DNA of 64,000 nucleotides from Cognatishimia sp. F0-27 (GCF_020667845.1 NZ_JAFMPQ010000009.1:62001-126000); one strand, 5' to 3'; shown: positions 1 to 10,122, counted from the first letter of the stretch. Notes: generated by a model not told the origin, from the letters alone. A program made the numbers and translations.

Positions 1-1532
1 TTGACTGGATGCTGTCCATCCCGTGGGGCACGAAGTCGCGCGTGAAAAAGGATCTCAACCGGGCTCAGGACATTCTGGACGCGGATCATTACAGCCTCGA
101 CAAGGTCAAGGAACGCATCGTCGAGTATCTCGCGGTGCAGGCGCGCTCCAAGAAGCTGCGCGGGCCGATCATGTGTCTCGTTGGCCCTCCGGGTGTCGGC
201 AAGACGTCTCTGGGCAAATCGATGGCGAAGGCCACGGGGCGCGAGTTCATTCGCATCTCGCTCGGTGGCGTGCGCGATGAATCCGAGATCCGCGGTCACC
301 GCAGGACTTATATCGGCTCCATGCCGGGCAAGATCATCCAGGCGCTCAAGAAGGCCAAGACGACCAACCCGCTTATCCTGCTCGACGAGATCGACAAGAT
401 GGGTCAGGATTTCCGGGGTGATCCGGCATCGGCGATGCTTGAAGTGCTCGATCCCGAACAGAACTCGACCTTCGTCGATCACTATCTTGAGGTCGAGTAT
501 GACCTGTCCAATGTCATGTTTGTGACCACGTCGAACAGTTACAACATGCCCGGGCCCTTGCTTGACCGGATGGAGATCATCCCGTTGTCGGGCTACACCG
601 AGGACGAGAAGATCGAGATCGCCAAGCGGCATCTGCTTTCCAAGCAGGTGAAAAGCCATGGGCTCAAGAAAGTGGAATTCGAGGTCGCGGATGCGGCGTT
701 GACCGATATCGTGCGCTACTACACGCGCGAGGCCGGCGTGCGGAACCTTGAGCGGGAATTGGCGAAGCTGGCGCGCAAGGCGGTCACAAAGATCGTCAAG
801 AAGGAAGAGACCCAGGTGCAGGTCACGTCCGATAATCTTGATGAATTCCTTGGCGTTCGGAAATTCCGCTACGGTCTGGCCGAAGACGAGAACCAGATCG
901 GGGTCGTGACCGGTTTGGCCTATACCTCGGTGGGCGGCGATCTGCTTCAGATCGAGGCGCTCCGGCTGCCCGGCAAGGGGCGCATGAAGACGACCGGCAA
1001 GCTTGGTGATGTCATGAAAGAGTCAATCGATGCGGCGTCGAGCTACGTGCGCTCCATCGCTCCGCAAATCGGGGTCAAGCCTCCGCGGTTCGACAAATGG
1101 GACATCCACGTGCACGTGCCCGATGGCGCGACACCGAAAGATGGCCCATCGGCGGGGCTTGCCATGGTGACCGGGATCGTCTCGGTGCTGACGGGTATCC
1201 CTGTGCGCAAGGACATCGCCATGACTGGCGAGGTGACCTTGCGCGGCAACGCGACGGCCATCGGCGGTCTGAAGGAGAAGCTGCTTGCGGCCCTGAGGGG
1301 CGGGATCAAGACGGTGCTCATTCCCGAGGAAAACGAGAAGGACCTTGCGGAACTGCCCGACAACGTGAAGGACGGTTTGGAGATCATTCCCGTCAGCCAC
1401 GTGTCCGAGGTGCTCAAACTGGCCCTTGTGTCCGAGCCTGAACCGATCGAGTGGGACGAGGCCGCCGAAGAGGCCGCTGCCGCGGCGGCGGCTGCCAAAA
1501 ATGACGGGTCTACCACCGCTGTCGCCCATTGA
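1..1532 (+). CDS. lon: Lon ATP-dependent protease, 3' part (5' end outside window)
   Basis: The reading frame is open from the window edge, so the N-terminal substrate-binding domain is missing; about 509 residues remain. They carry the AAA+ module (Walker [10 protein letters not shown], Walker B LILLDEID) followed by the Lon protease domain with the catalytic serine in [12 protein letters not shown] and the catalytic lysine in [11 protein letters not shown]. Lon is a cytoplasmic homo-hexameric Ser/Lys-dyad protease that degrades misfolded and regulatory proteins. The C-terminus ends in an alanine-rich tail, probably disordered. A strong intrinsic terminator follows 30 bases after the stop, so lon ends its transcription unit. 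Identification is firm; only the length of the missing part is unknown. Confidence 0.98.
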   Translation, partial: DWMLSIPWGTKSRVKKDLNRAQDILDADHYSLDKVKERIVEYLAVQARSKKLRGPIMCLVGPPGVGKTSLGKSMAKATGREFIRISLGGVRDESEIRGHRRTYIGSMPGKIIQALKKAKTTNPLILLDEIDKMGQDFRGDPASAMLEVLDPEQNSTFVDHYLEVEYDLSNVMFVTTSNSYNMPGPLLDRMEIIPLSGYTEDEKIEIAKRHLLSKQVKSHGLKKVEFEVADAALTDIVRYYTREAGVRNLERELAKLARKAVTKIVKKEETQVQVTSDNLDEFLGVRKFRYGLAEDENQIGVVTGLAYTSVGGDLLQIEALRLPGKGRMKTTGKLGDVMKESIDAASSYVRSIAPQIGVKPPRFDKWDIHVHVPDGATPKDGPSAGLAMVTGIVSVLTGIPVRKDIAMTGEVTLRGNATAIGGLKEKLLAALRGGIKTVLIPEENEKDLAELPDNVKDGLEIIPVSHVSEVLKLALVSEPEPIEWDEAAEEAAAAAAAAKNDGSTTAVAH

Positions 1533-1562
1533 AGCGACACGGACGTGACCTGAACGAGAAAA

Positions 1563-1588
1563 GCCCCGCTTGCGCGGGGCTTTTTTTT
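1563..1588 (+). terminator. Intrinsic terminator of lon
   Basis: A perfect 7-bp stem (GCCCCGC pairing with GCGGGGC), a 4-base loop TTGC, and a run of eight T. It lies 30 bases downstream of the lon stop codon. Confidence 0.95.
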
Positions 1589-1729
1589 GTTTGCCGGAAA
1601 CCACCGGAGCGCAAAGATGGATACGCACAACAAAGCCGCGCAGCGGGAACTCTGCGCCAGCGGGGCGGAGCGGGTGTCAAACGGCCCGTGCGCCGGAAGC
1701 CTCTGATGTCCGGTCGCTTTATCCGAAGT

Positions 1730-1912
1730 TCAGTCGGACGCGGCGGCCGCCGCGGCAAGCAGAACCAGCAGTATCAACGGAAGTGCAACGCCAGTGGAAG
1801 ACCCGCTTGCTTGCTGTTCCGAGACGGTCACAGATTGATCTTCTTCGGCGAGGGTCTGTGTGGGAAGCGCCAAAAACGCGGCGACACTCAATGCTCTTGT
1901 AAGGCTTGTCAT
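1730..1912 (-). CDS. Small exported membrane protein, hypothetical (60 aa)
   Basis: A 60-residue protein with an N-terminal signal peptide (probable cleavage after QTLA), a short polar Glu/Gln/Ser segment, then a C-terminal hydrophobic helix (ALPLILLVLLAAAAAASD). The start is the ATG at 1912, preceded by AAGGAG at an 8-base spacing; a TTG one codon earlier is less likely. Small proteins with this design (signal peptide, acidic linker, terminal hydrophobic helix ending in SD) are, from memory, common in Rhodobacteraceae, and no function is known to me. It is convergent with lon. Confidence 0.7.
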   Translation of the reverse strand: MTSLTRALSVAAFLALPTQTLAEEDQSVTVSEQQASGSSTGVALPLILLVLLAAAAAASD

Positions 1913-2108
1913 CAAATATACTCCTTTCGTAAGGAATGATTACACTATCGCAAATTTTGGCGTTTTCGTCAATCAACCGGCTTGTTCGGGCATGACGGGC
2001 CGGCACTTTGCCACGTGGCTCATGACCGTGTGACGCTTGCCGAAAACCGACACCACCCTTGGCAAAAACGCTCTTCCGCGCCGGTTCCGAAAACCTTCGC
2101 GAACCCTC

Positions 2109-2137
2109 TTGCGTTCGGCCTCAGACGACGCTAATTC
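2109..2137 (+). promoter_or_regulatory. Probable sigma-70 promoter of tRNA-Val(CAC)
   Basis: TTGCGT and TAATTC hexamers separated by 17 bases. The -10 box ends 10 bases before the mature tRNA 5' end, so the leader would be very short. Confidence 0.5.
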
Positions 2138-2147
2138 ACCGCCCAGC

Positions 2148-2222
2148 GGGTGATTAGCTCAGTGGTAGAGCGCTTCGTTCACATCGAAGATGTCGGGAGT
2201 TCAAATCTCTCATCACCCACCA
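2148..2222 (+). tRNA. tRNA-Val (anticodon CAC)
   Basis: The cloverleaf can be drawn by eye: acceptor stem GGGTGAT pairing with ATCACCC, D-arm with AGCTCAG, anticodon stem CTTCG/CGAAG around the loop TTCACAT (anticodon CAC, reads GUG), and a T-arm with GTTCAAATC. The CCA end is encoded (2220-2222). It is very similar to the tRNA-Val at 4810. Confidence 0.95.
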
Positions 2223-3150
2223 CGCCTTCCTTGGTCTGAACGCTGCCTCTGCAAGCTCTGGACGCGGTCGCGTTGTCTTCAATGAGTGGACATGGTGCTC
2301 TGCGCCCGGCGCCGGACCGCCGACCCGCATCAGGCGAGATCCCTCTTTGTGTCGCGCGCCGCGCTCAGAAAGCCTTCGCGTCGTTGACGCAAAGCCGAGG
2401 TGCCGTGCAAAACACTCACCGATATCGCACGAAAGCCGTGATCCGCGCCCCAAATCGACCGCGCATTTGGTCAATCCGGGGGCACCGGGCGCGCTTGTTC
2501 GAGCGAGTCACATTTGCGGAGAGAGCCGAAGTGTCGCTGAGTGCGGCAAGCCCCCTCGGGGCAGGGGGCGCCTTTATGCAGAAAGCGCCCTACCTTGCGG
2601 ATCGCGGTGGGTGTGATGGTGAAGCGCCTCCGGTTCTGGCCCAACCAATCCGCCAAGCGATGAGACCGGAGCCTATCGAGGCAAGGAGACGCCGCAATGG
2701 CTCTGGACGACACGGATCGGAAAGCACTGTCATCGGCAGAACTTCTGATTGCCCGCTACTAACGAAACCGGTCGGTGCGCGCCAATCCGGCGCCCTCAAG
2801 GTTCGCATCTCGCTGGATCATGTCCGGGCTCCAACAAGCGTCACGAGGAGATGTGCCACGAAGAAGGCGAAATCGATGGTGTCGAAGCACCTTTTTCAAG
2901 TGGTGGGGATATAAAAACGCCGAGTGATCAACCCTGTCATGCGCTCGGTGACGGACGATGCACGTCCAAATCGATAATTGTTTCTGCCTCGGCGCGTTTC
3001 TTTCCATTTGATAAAGAATCAATAGCCAATTTAGTTAAAAAGTATTAACACTTGCTGTGGTGTTTTGCTTTTGTGGGGCGGTTCTGCTTTGTCCCCAAAG
3101 GGGAGGCCTCCTTCAGGATCTGAATAGGATCTTGGTAAAGGTTTGATTGT
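2223..3150. other. Gene-poor region between tRNA-Val and the curlin-like gene
   Basis: No convincing long gene on either strand; the frames that stay open have arginine-rich compositions typical of GC-rich non-coding DNA. The last 200 bases become distinctly AT-rich (around 2960-3050) and probably hold the promoter of the curlin-like gene. One mini-ORF with a good ribosome binding site is listed separately (2697). Confidence 0.6.
2697..2762 (+). CDS. Possible 21-aa peptide or gene remnant
   Basis: ATG at 2697 is preceded by AAGGAG at an ideal 8-base spacing and opens a 21-codon frame (begins MALDDTDRKALSS, ends ARY) closed by TAA. Beyond the stop the same frame is open but arginine-rich. It could be a leader peptide, a short protein, or the preserved start of a decayed gene. 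I do not recognise it. Only the ribosome binding site supports it. Confidence 0.2.
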   Translation: MALDDTDRKALSSAELLIARY

Positions 3151-3162
3151 ATGGAGGATTCA

Positions 3163-4452
3163 ATGCGTATCCGGACGCTTATTATTTCATCGACAGCGTT
3201 GACACTGTCCCTGTCTGCGGCTTGGGCCGACGACAACGCAGCATATCTTGAACAGGTTGCCGACGGGGCGGGCAACACCGCTCTGATCGAGCAGGACGGC
3301 ACGGGCAACCAGGTTGGCCGCAGCGCCACGCAGCAGGCCAAGCAACGCAGTCGCGCTGGTAGTGACGGCAACAATCTCGACGTGTTGCAGGTTGGCGACG
3401 GCAACAAGGTGGGCTCTGTTCTGTTCTCGCAAGACGGTCGCGACGGGGTGGCAAACCTCGCGGATATCGAACAACAGGGCGACGACAACGTGGTTGGTGG
3501 TGTCGACCAACGCACGGGCGGCACGTCTGGCGCGGGCGGCAACACGCTTCTGGTCTTGCAAGGCAGTGCCACGGACAGCGACAACAAGCTCAGCGGCGTC
3601 AGCCAGCGGTCAAATGCCGGTCACAGCAACCTCGCGGATGTGTCGCAGACCGGAACCGGCAACGACATCAGGCGCGTGCGGCAATTTGCCGAGGTCGGCG
3701 ACAACACCATCACGGTGGACATTACCGGCGACCGCAATGGTGAGTTCAAGTTCGGACAGTCTTTCGCAGAATTCACGCCGGGTGGATTTGCGGCGCTTTC
3801 CGGGGCAACGGCCAGCGAATTGCTTCAGGGCGCGCTTGGGGCGTCACCCGATGATGGCGGCAACCTCATCAACCTCGTGATCACCGGCGACGACAATGAT
3901 TTCGGTGTGACACAACTGGGCATCAACAACACCGTCGGCACGCTGAGCATTTCCGGCAACAGCAATGAGCTTGGCATCTATCAGGACGGCGCCGGCAATG
4001 GCGTGGATCTCGCGGTGTTGTCAGGCGATTTCAACAATGTCGGAATCAATCAGAATGGCACCAATTTCTCGGATGTCGAAATTGACGGATCGTCCAATGC
4101 CTTGTCCATTTCACAAGACGGCGCAAATGGCGACGGCATCGATGGCTTCGGCGTCTTGCTGACCATCACCGGTGATTTCAACGGGACCGGTGTCTTTGGA
4201 ATTGGCACGGATGCAGCGTCGATCGGCCTCGACAATGGCACCATAAGCCAGATTGGCAACGGTAACCTGATGGACACGATGATTGTGGGTGACTTCAACA
4301 AATTCGCGACATCGCAAGCCGGCGACTTCAACTCGGTAAACGGCATGGTGGCGGGCAGTTCGAATGAATTCGCCGTGTTGCAGAACGGAAATTCCAACAT
4401 GGTTGGGTTTACCCAGACGGGGGCGGCCAACAATCTTGGCGTGACCCAGTAA
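3163..4452 (+). CDS. Secreted curlin-repeat (CsgA/CsgB-like) amyloid-type protein
   Basis: A 429-residue protein with a Sec signal peptide (MRIRTLIIS to SAAWA) and, after it, repeated curlin-type units of the form QxGxxN spaced by about 18-24 residues (for example IEQDGTGN, LQVGDGN, IYQDGAGN, LQNGNSN, FTQTGAAN). The composition is rich in Gly, Asn, Asp, Ser and Gln, and I see no cysteine. Curlin repeats form stacked beta-strand amyloid in biofilm fibres; this protein is about three times longer than E. coli CsgA. No csgB, csgE, csgF or csgG homologue is in the window, so the export partner is elsewhere or different. Between canonical units are GDFN-type units (SGDFNN, TGDFNG, VGDFNK). ATG 3163 is chosen over ATG 3151 because GGAGG lies six bases before it. 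It is a single-gene unit with its own terminator. Confidence 0.85.
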   Translation: MRIRTLIISSTALTLSLSAAWADDNAAYLEQVADGAGNTALIEQDGTGNQVGRSATQQAKQRSRAGSDGNNLDVLQVGDGNKVGSVLFSQDGRDGVANLADIEQQGDDNVVGGVDQRTGGTSGAGGNTLLVLQGSATDSDNKLSGVSQRSNAGHSNLADVSQTGTGNDIRRVRQFAEVGDNTITVDITGDRNGEFKFGQSFAEFTPGGFAALSGATASELLQGALGASPDDGGNLINLVITGDDNDFGVTQLGINNTVGTLSISGNSNELGIYQDGAGNGVDLAVLSGDFNNVGINQNGTNFSDVEIDGSSNALSISQDGANGDGIDGFGVLLTITGDFNGTGVFGIGTDAASIGLDNGTISQIGNGNLMDTMIVGDFNKFATSQAGDFNSVNGMVAGSSNEFAVLQNGNSNMVGFTQTGAANNLGVTQ

Positions 4453-4480
4453 CGGACGCCGGAACCGTTCAAGACAAGAG

Positions 4481-4512
4481 CCAGCCACACCGCGCGTGTG
4501 GCTGGTTTTTTT
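4481..4512 (+). terminator. Intrinsic terminator of the curlin-like gene
   Basis: A perfect 10-bp stem (CCAGCCACAC with GTGTGGCTGG) and loop CGCGC, followed by seven T, 28 bases after the stop codon. Confidence 0.95.
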
Positions 4513-4771
4513 GTGTCGCGTAGGCTGCGCGTGGTGGCCCGCCAAGCGCTCGAATTCATGGGTGCAAGGCGCGACCCAGTGCGAAACCGATCGCGGTGAG
4601 GCGGCGGGCTTTCGGCAAGTGTCGTTGGCAAGCGGCGCTCTTTGCCAGCCGTTGAGCCGCATCGGCGGCCGGTGTGCAACCGCCCGGGCAGAGTGCCAAG
4701 ACGATCCCGCAGTGAGAGGCCCGGTGACAGGCGCATCGGAGGCGGCTCGGGTCGTGGGTGTGAAAACGCTC

Positions 4772-4800
4772 TTGATACGGCGCGAGAGCTTGCGTAAACG
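4772..4800 (+). promoter_or_regulatory. Sigma-70 promoter of tRNA-Val(TAC)
   Basis: TTGATA, 17-base spacer, TAAACG. The -10 ends 9 bases before the mature tRNA, the same layout as the upstream tRNA-Val promoter. Confidence 0.65.
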
Positions 4801-4809
4801 GCTGCTGTC

Positions 4810-4885
<76 letters not shown>

Positions 4886-5342
4886 TCCACCACCAATGGC
4901 CGCCCCAAGACTATCGGCTGAGATCTGCGGCCTGCGCCTTCGAGTGACAATGCAGTGCCAAGCATCGGGTCGAACTTGGCCCGCGCCGTCGTCATTCGAA
5001 CGCCTCTGTGCCAGCATCACAGGTTTTGGTCTGTCCCGGGCCTTCTGCGCCCGGAATGCGGCTCGCAGGCCTGCGGTTTCAAGGCGGTGGCGTCAGGACG
5101 CCTGGGTTCGCACCACTCCAAGCCGGGTTTGCGCGGCGCGCGCCCGGTTCCGCGGATCAAGAAGGGACGTCATCCATCCAGTGCGCGAAAGTCTGCGGCT
5201 GGAAGGCGCGTTTCCGGACATCGGCGCAGACTGGCACTGACTGACCCGGCCGGAGACAAATATCAGATTCGGTTTGCATCTTTTACGTGACGGAAGGTGC
5301 ACGGTGTGCCATCCTCGGCTCGCAGATTTTGAGGATTATATT
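4886..5342. other. Intergenic region upstream of the RTX lipase-like gene
   Basis: No gene supported; open frames have random GC-rich composition. The last 80 bases are less GC-rich and should contain the promoter of the following gene, but no clear -35/-10 pair was found. Confidence 0.6.
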
Positions 5343-8300
5343 TTGCCGACAGTCACCTATTCCCGCACAGCCGACGTGACCTTTGCGCCGGGCTACAGAA
5401 CACTTTCTTTCAACGTGCCGAATGATCCGCCGGGGGCAGAGGTGGATGGGGACGTTCGTTACGACCTCTACATCAACGCGGCCGATGGTGGCGACGTGGA
5501 TCTCGGCAAGGTCGAGGTCTACCTCATATCGCCGGATGGCGAGCGGCAGAAGATCTTCGATGCCACTGATTTTTTCAACGATACCGACAATGACAACGAC
5601 AGCGACAACGCCGATGATCACGACATCAGCTTTAGCGGCAACGACCCGGCTTCGACGGAAGGTGGGTTCAACAACGACCCCGTGAACGGCACCTGGCAGA
5701 TCGCCATCAACAACCGCACGGACGAAAGCGTTGTCCTGCGCGATTTCGCTCTGGAAGTCGATTACGACATTCCGCCGGCGCCGGACGTGATTGTGACCGA
5801 CCTGCAGTTCACCGGCAATCCGACGGTCGGCGAGTTCATGACCGTGGTGGCCGACATCGCCAATGTCGGGGAGCGCTATGCCGATCCCTTCACGGCAAGC
5901 CTCTATATCAACGGCGAATTCATCGAGAATTCGGTCCTCACGGCCGGGTTGTTCGCCAACACATACTGGACCGAGCGATTCAGCTTCGAGCTGACTGAAT
6001 CCGGAACCGTCAGCGCCGAAGTCCGGTTGACCGGGGTCAGTGCCGAGATCAACACGTCGAACAACTCCCGCACGGAGACGTTCACGCCGGCGATTGGCGA
6101 TCTGACCGTTTCGGATATTTCCTTCTCCGGCAATCCCTCACTCGGCGAATTGATGACGGTCCTGGCCGAGATCGAGAACATCGGGACGGGCGATTACAGC
6201 GAATTCACCACCGTTCATCTCTATGTGAATGGCGCCACGGAACCGGATGCGGTTTCTGTCCTGTCCTTCGGTCTGGGGCAGGGCGACACATGGACGGAAC
6301 GCTTCACCTATCGGGTCGAGCAAGGCGGCACAAATGATGTCGAAGTGCGGATCGTTGACACGATCGCTGGCGAGGACCGCTCGAACAACAGTGGGTTCGC
6401 GAGTTTTGTGCCGTCGCAACACGATCTGACCGTCACCGATATCCGGTTATCTGACGTGCCGGTGGCCGGTGAAGAACTCGAGATCGAGGCAACGGTTACC
6501 AATATCGGCGACGACTCCACGCTCGATGCGTTCGATATCGTGTTTGAGGTAGAGGGGGCCGAGATCGGGCGGGAGACCTATGATCTGGGTCTGCTCGAAG
6601 GGCTGTCATGGCCGCAGACCATCGATTACCGCGTGCCGGATGATTATGACGGAACCCTGCGCGTCACGGCACGGATCGAAGGCATCGCGCAAGATGCGCG
6701 CTATGGCAACAACTCCCGCACCGAGGTTTTCGGCGGAAACCTCTCGCAGCTTGGACCGGAGCTCGAACTGGCCGCTCACGCGCTGCGCAGCGTCTATGGT
6801 GACCAGCTTGTGCCCGTGGTGCGCGACGCGCAGGGCGCGGTGACCGGCTATCGCGGGGCGGATGATGACGACAATGGCCTCGATGACCAATATGACGATT
6901 ACTATGCCGCGCTCGGTTTCACGGTGCTCAAGGAAAACGATCTGACGATTTCCGCGGGCAACTTGCTCTCGGGCTATCGCTTCACCGACGGCGGGCTGTA
7001 TGAGGGGCGGGCGGCGTCGAGCCTCTTCTACGAGGCGCAGGCGATCCTGTTCGAGGGGGTTGACGAGCAGGGAGACCAGACCGTGGTGCTCGCGTTCCGG
7101 GGCACGGACAACACTCTTCAATCGCTCGACGGCCAGGCCTTTTCCGGCAATGGCCAGTATGAGTATTACGAAGGGCTTCGTCCGCTTGTGCGCGCGGCAA
7201 TCGACTATGTGAACGACGATTCCAATGGGGTCGACAAGTTCATCGTCACCGGCCACAGCCTCGGCGGCGCCATGGTGGACCTGTTTGCCGCCGTGGATGG
7301 ACAGAATGTGGACGGGGATGTCGAACTGCACGCCATCGCCGTTGCGCCGGCCGGACTGGACCCGGACACGCTGACCGACCCGTTGGTCAATCAGGGCTAT
7401 CTGGAACAATACGACCGCAGCATCGTGACGCCGACGGTCTTTGCCGTCGAGTTGGAGGCGCCGTCCTGGTATACGGGGTTGGCCCACAGTCAGGACAGGG
7501 TCACCTTTGCCTGGGAAAACCCCATTGCGCTGAATATACCGCTGTTTTTCAACATCAATTTCGAAGACAGGCTGTTTGCGCTCGATATACCGGGTCTTGA
7601 AAACGATGCGAAGCCCGGCGGATTTGGTGCCGAACATGACGAGGGGCTGTACTGGTCGACCCTGAGCGGGCTTGCCAACGATCCGCTTTTGCAATTCCAC
7701 CGCGGTCAGCAGATCAGTTTCGGGATCGACACCTATCGCAGCGTAGAGGATCTCGACGGGACCCGGATCGACCTGTTTGACGAATACACCGGCTATGGTC
7801 CGGGATACGCCGATGATGGCTCGGAGCTCGATGGCTCCGCGCGGGCGGATTACATCCTCGGGTTGGGCGGCGATGATCGGTTCTCCGGCGGCGGCGGCGA
7901 CGATCTTCTGTCCGGCGGGGAGGGCAGCGACAGCATTCATGGCGGCGGGGGTGACGACCGTCTTCACGGGGGCTCCGGCTTTGACACGTTGGTGGGCGAC
8001 GGCGGCAATGACACGCTGCAGGGCCGGTCCGGTTTCGACAGCCTGTCCGGTGGCGCCGGTGCTGACCGGCTCGATGGGAATTTCGGCAATGACACCCTGA
8101 ATGGCGGTGCGGATGATGACGCGCTCAATGGCGGGCTGGGCTCTGACCAGATGAATGGTGGTCTTGGCAATGACACGCTCCTTGCGCTGGAAGGGTTCGA
8201 CAACCTGCTTGGCGGAAGCGGGGCCGACGATTTGCGCGGGAATTTCGGCAATGACACGCTCGACGGTCAGACCGGGGACGACGCGCTTTACGGCGGGCTT

Positions 8301-8714
8301 GGCTTTGACAGCATGATGGGGGGCGATGGCTCCGACAGTCTTTACGGTGCCAATGGCTTTGACACGCTGATGGGTGGCCCCGGCGATGATGTGCTCGAAG
8401 GCAATGCGGGGAATGACCGGCTGGACGGGGGCCCCGGCAATGACACGATCACGGGCGGCATCGGTGCCGATACGATCGTGTTCTCCGCCGGGTCGGGAGC
8501 GGACCGGATCATCCGTTTCCAGAACAACATCGACCGGCTCGAACTCGACGCGGCCTTGTTTGATGAGGCACAGCCGCAGCGCGCGGATATCGCCAACTAC
8601 CAGGGGTTCGACGCGGATGGCAATGTGGTGCTCGATTTTGGCGGTGGGGATGTTCTGACCTTCGCGGAGCGAAGCAACCCCAACACGCTCTATGATGACA
8701 TGGTCATCGTCTGA
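5343..8714 (+). CDS. RTX-type secreted lipase-like protein with P-domain and CARDB repeats
   Basis: About 1123 residues, probably exported by a type I system: no signal peptide and a C-terminal RTX calcium-binding block. Order of parts: a P/Homo B-like beta domain (about residues 5-145, with VYLISPDGERQK and GTWQIAINN); three CARDB-type Ig-like domains (about 148-250, 250-358 and 360-466, each with a VTDLQF-, VSDISF- or VTDIRL-type strand and NNSRTE-type ends); an alpha/beta-hydrolase lipase domain with the nucleophile elbow GHSLGG near residue 637; then about twelve GGxGxDxLxG units (about 830-1040) and a C-terminal tail. The TTG at 5343 is chosen because GAGG sits 8 bases upstream; a TTG at 5274 lacks a good site. 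The type I transporter is not in the window. Substrate is unknown; esterase or phospholipase activity is inferred from the elbow alone. Confidence 0.85.
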   Translation: MPTVTYSRTADVTFAPGYRTLSFNVPNDPPGAEVDGDVRYDLYINAADGGDVDLGKVEVYLISPDGERQKIFDATDFFNDTDNDNDSDNADDHDISFSGNDPASTEGGFNNDPVNGTWQIAINNRTDESVVLRDFALEVDYDIPPAPDVIVTDLQFTGNPTVGEFMTVVADIANVGERYADPFTASLYINGEFIENSVLTAGLFANTYWTERFSFELTESGTVSAEVRLTGVSAEINTSNNSRTETFTPAIGDLTVSDISFSGNPSLGELMTVLAEIENIGTGDYSEFTTVHLYVNGATEPDAVSVLSFGLGQGDTWTERFTYRVEQGGTNDVEVRIVDTIAGEDRSNNSGFASFVPSQHDLTVTDIRLSDVPVAGEELEIEATVTNIGDDSTLDAFDIVFEVEGAEIGRETYDLGLLEGLSWPQTIDYRVPDDYDGTLRVTARIEGIAQDARYGNNSRTEVFGGNLSQLGPELELAAHALRSVYGDQLVPVVRDAQGAVTGYRGADDDDNGLDDQYDDYYAALGFTVLKENDLTISAGNLLSGYRFTDGGLYEGRAASSLFYEAQAILFEGVDEQGDQTVVLAFRGTDNTLQSLDGQAFSGNGQYEYYEGLRPLVRAAIDYVNDDSNGVDKFIVTGHSLGGAMVDLFAAVDGQNVDGDVELHAIAVAPAGLDPDTLTDPLVNQGYLEQYDRSIVTPTVFAVELEAPSWYTGLAHSQDRVTFAWENPIALNIPLFFNINFEDRLFALDIPGLENDAKPGGFGAEHDEGLYWSTLSGLANDPLLQFHRGQQISFGIDTYRSVEDLDGTRIDLFDEYTGYGPGYADDGSELDGSARADYILGLGGDDRFSGGGGDDLLSGGEGSDSIHGGGGDDRLHGGSGFDTLVGDGGNDTLQGRSGFDSLSGGAGADRLDGNFGNDTLNGGADDDALNGGLGSDQMNGGLGNDTLLALEGFDNLLGGSGADDLRGNFGNDTLDGQTGDDALYGGLGFDSMMGGDGSDSLYGANGFDTLMGGPGDDVLEGNAGNDRLDGGPGNDTITGGIGADTIVFSAGSGADRIIRFQNNIDRLELDAALFDEAQPQRADIANYQGFDADGNVVLDFGGGDVLTFAERSNPNTLYDDMVIV

Positions 8715-8937
8715 ACCCGGGGCGCGGTCCTTCCACGATTATTGGGTTTCGAAGCGGGGAGGCCGCGGCGCGTCCGGCCTCCTGCGGGGACCGTGCGGGC
8801 GGCCTTGAGCCGGGTGTCCGGCGACATCGGGCCTCGTGCGCGCCGGGCGCCTCGTCCGCGCCGGGTTGAGCGCACCGTGATCAGGAGCGGGGCGGACGCG
8901 GGATACGCCCCGCGCTCGTCCGCTCCCTTGACGCAGG

Positions 8938-10122
8938 TCAGCGCGTGAGCAAGCGCATGCCCTTGTCAATCCCGTCCAGCGTCATCGGAACCATGCGCTC
9001 TTCGAAGATCTCGCGGATCATCCCGATGGATTGCGTATAGCGCCAGTGTTTCTCGGGCACCGGGTTGATCCAGAGATTGCTTGCCCATTGGTCTCGCGCG
9101 CGTTGAAGCCAAACCTGACCGGCCTCGGCATTCCAGTGTTCGTTGGCGCCACCGGGATACGCGATCTCGTAAGGGGACATGGATGCGTCACCGACAAAGA
9201 TGCATTTGTAGTCCGGGCCGTAGGTGTTGAACACGTCCCATGTCGGCGTCTGCGCATCCCAACGGCGGCGGTTGTCGCGCCATACCCCTTCATAGAGGCA
9301 ATTGTGAAAGTAGTAGTGTTCGAGATGCTTGAACTCGGCGCGCGCGGCCGAGAACAGCTCCTCGACGACCTGGACAAACGGGTCCATCGAGCCGCCCGCG
9401 TCGAGAAAGAGCAGGACTTTTACCGCGTTGCGCCGTTCGGGCCGCGTGACAACATCGAGATAGCCATGATCGGCGGTGGCGCGGATCGTGCCATCGAGGT
9501 CCAGCTCTTCGGCAGCCCCGTCGCGCGCCCAGCGACGCAGACGCTTGAGCGCAACCTTGATGTTGCGGGTGCCAAGCTCGACGTCGCCGTCCAGGTTGCG
9601 GAACTCGCGCCGGTCCCAGACCTTGACCGCCCGCTTGTGGCGGCTTTCGTCCTGACCGATGCGCACGCCTTCGGGATTGTAGCCATAGGCGCCGAACGGG
9701 GACGTGCCGGCGGTTCCGATCCATTTGTTTCCGCCCTGATGACGGCCCTGTTGTTCCTTGAGCCGCTCCTTGAGGGTTTCCATGAGTTTTTCGAAGCCGC
9801 CAAGCGCGTCGATCTCGGCCTTTTCCGCCTCGGTCAGGGTCTTTTCGGCAAGCTTGCGCAGCCAGTCTTCGGGCAGGTTGACCGCCTCCATCATCTCCGC
9901 CGGAGAGATCGCCTCAAGGCCCTTGAAGGTTGCGGCAAAAGCGCGGTCGAACCGGTCGATATGGCGCTCATCCTTTACCATGGCGCTGCGCGCGAGGTAG
10001 TAGAAGGCTTCTGCGTCATAGGTTGCCAACCCCGCGCCCATGGCTTCGAGAAAGGTCAGGTATTCCCGCAGGCTGACGGGGAGGGCGGCTTTGCGCAGGT
10101 TCTCGAAGAAGGGCACGAACAT
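8938..10122 (-). CDS. VWA domain (CoxE-like) protein, probable MoxR partner
   Basis: About 394 residues. The C-terminal half has a von Willebrand factor A fold with a MIDAS-type motif in LLFLDAGGSMDPF. The N-terminal part (FFENLRKAALPVSLREYL) matches the CoxE-like family, whose members work with MoxR AAA+ ATPases as chaperones for inserting metal centres or remodelling complexes. A MoxR ATPase lies on the same strand at 12740. The classical MIDAS is DxSxS; here the third position is Gly (D-A-G-G-S), which may weaken metal binding. ATG 10122 is chosen because family members start at MFxPFF, although the ribosome binding site is weak. The client is unknown. Confidence 0.85.
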   Translation of the reverse strand: MFVPFFENLRKAALPVSLREYLTFLEAMGAGLATYDAEAFYYLARSAMVKDERHIDRFDRAFAATFKGLEAISPAEMMEAVNLPEDWLRKLAEKTLTEAEKAEIDALGGFEKLMETLKERLKEQQGRHQGGNKWIGTAGTSPFGAYGYNPEGVRIGQDESRHKRAVKVWDRREFRNLDGDVELGTRNIKVALKRLRRWARDGAAEELDLDGTIRATADHGYLDVVTRPERRNAVKVLLFLDAGGSMDPFVQVVEELFSAARAEFKHLEHYYFHNCLYEGVWRDNRRRWDAQTPTWDVFNTYGPDYKCIFVGDASMSPYEIAYPGGANEHWNAEAGQVWLQRARDQWASNLWINPVPEKHWRYTQSIGMIREIFEERMVPMTLDGIDKGMRLLTR

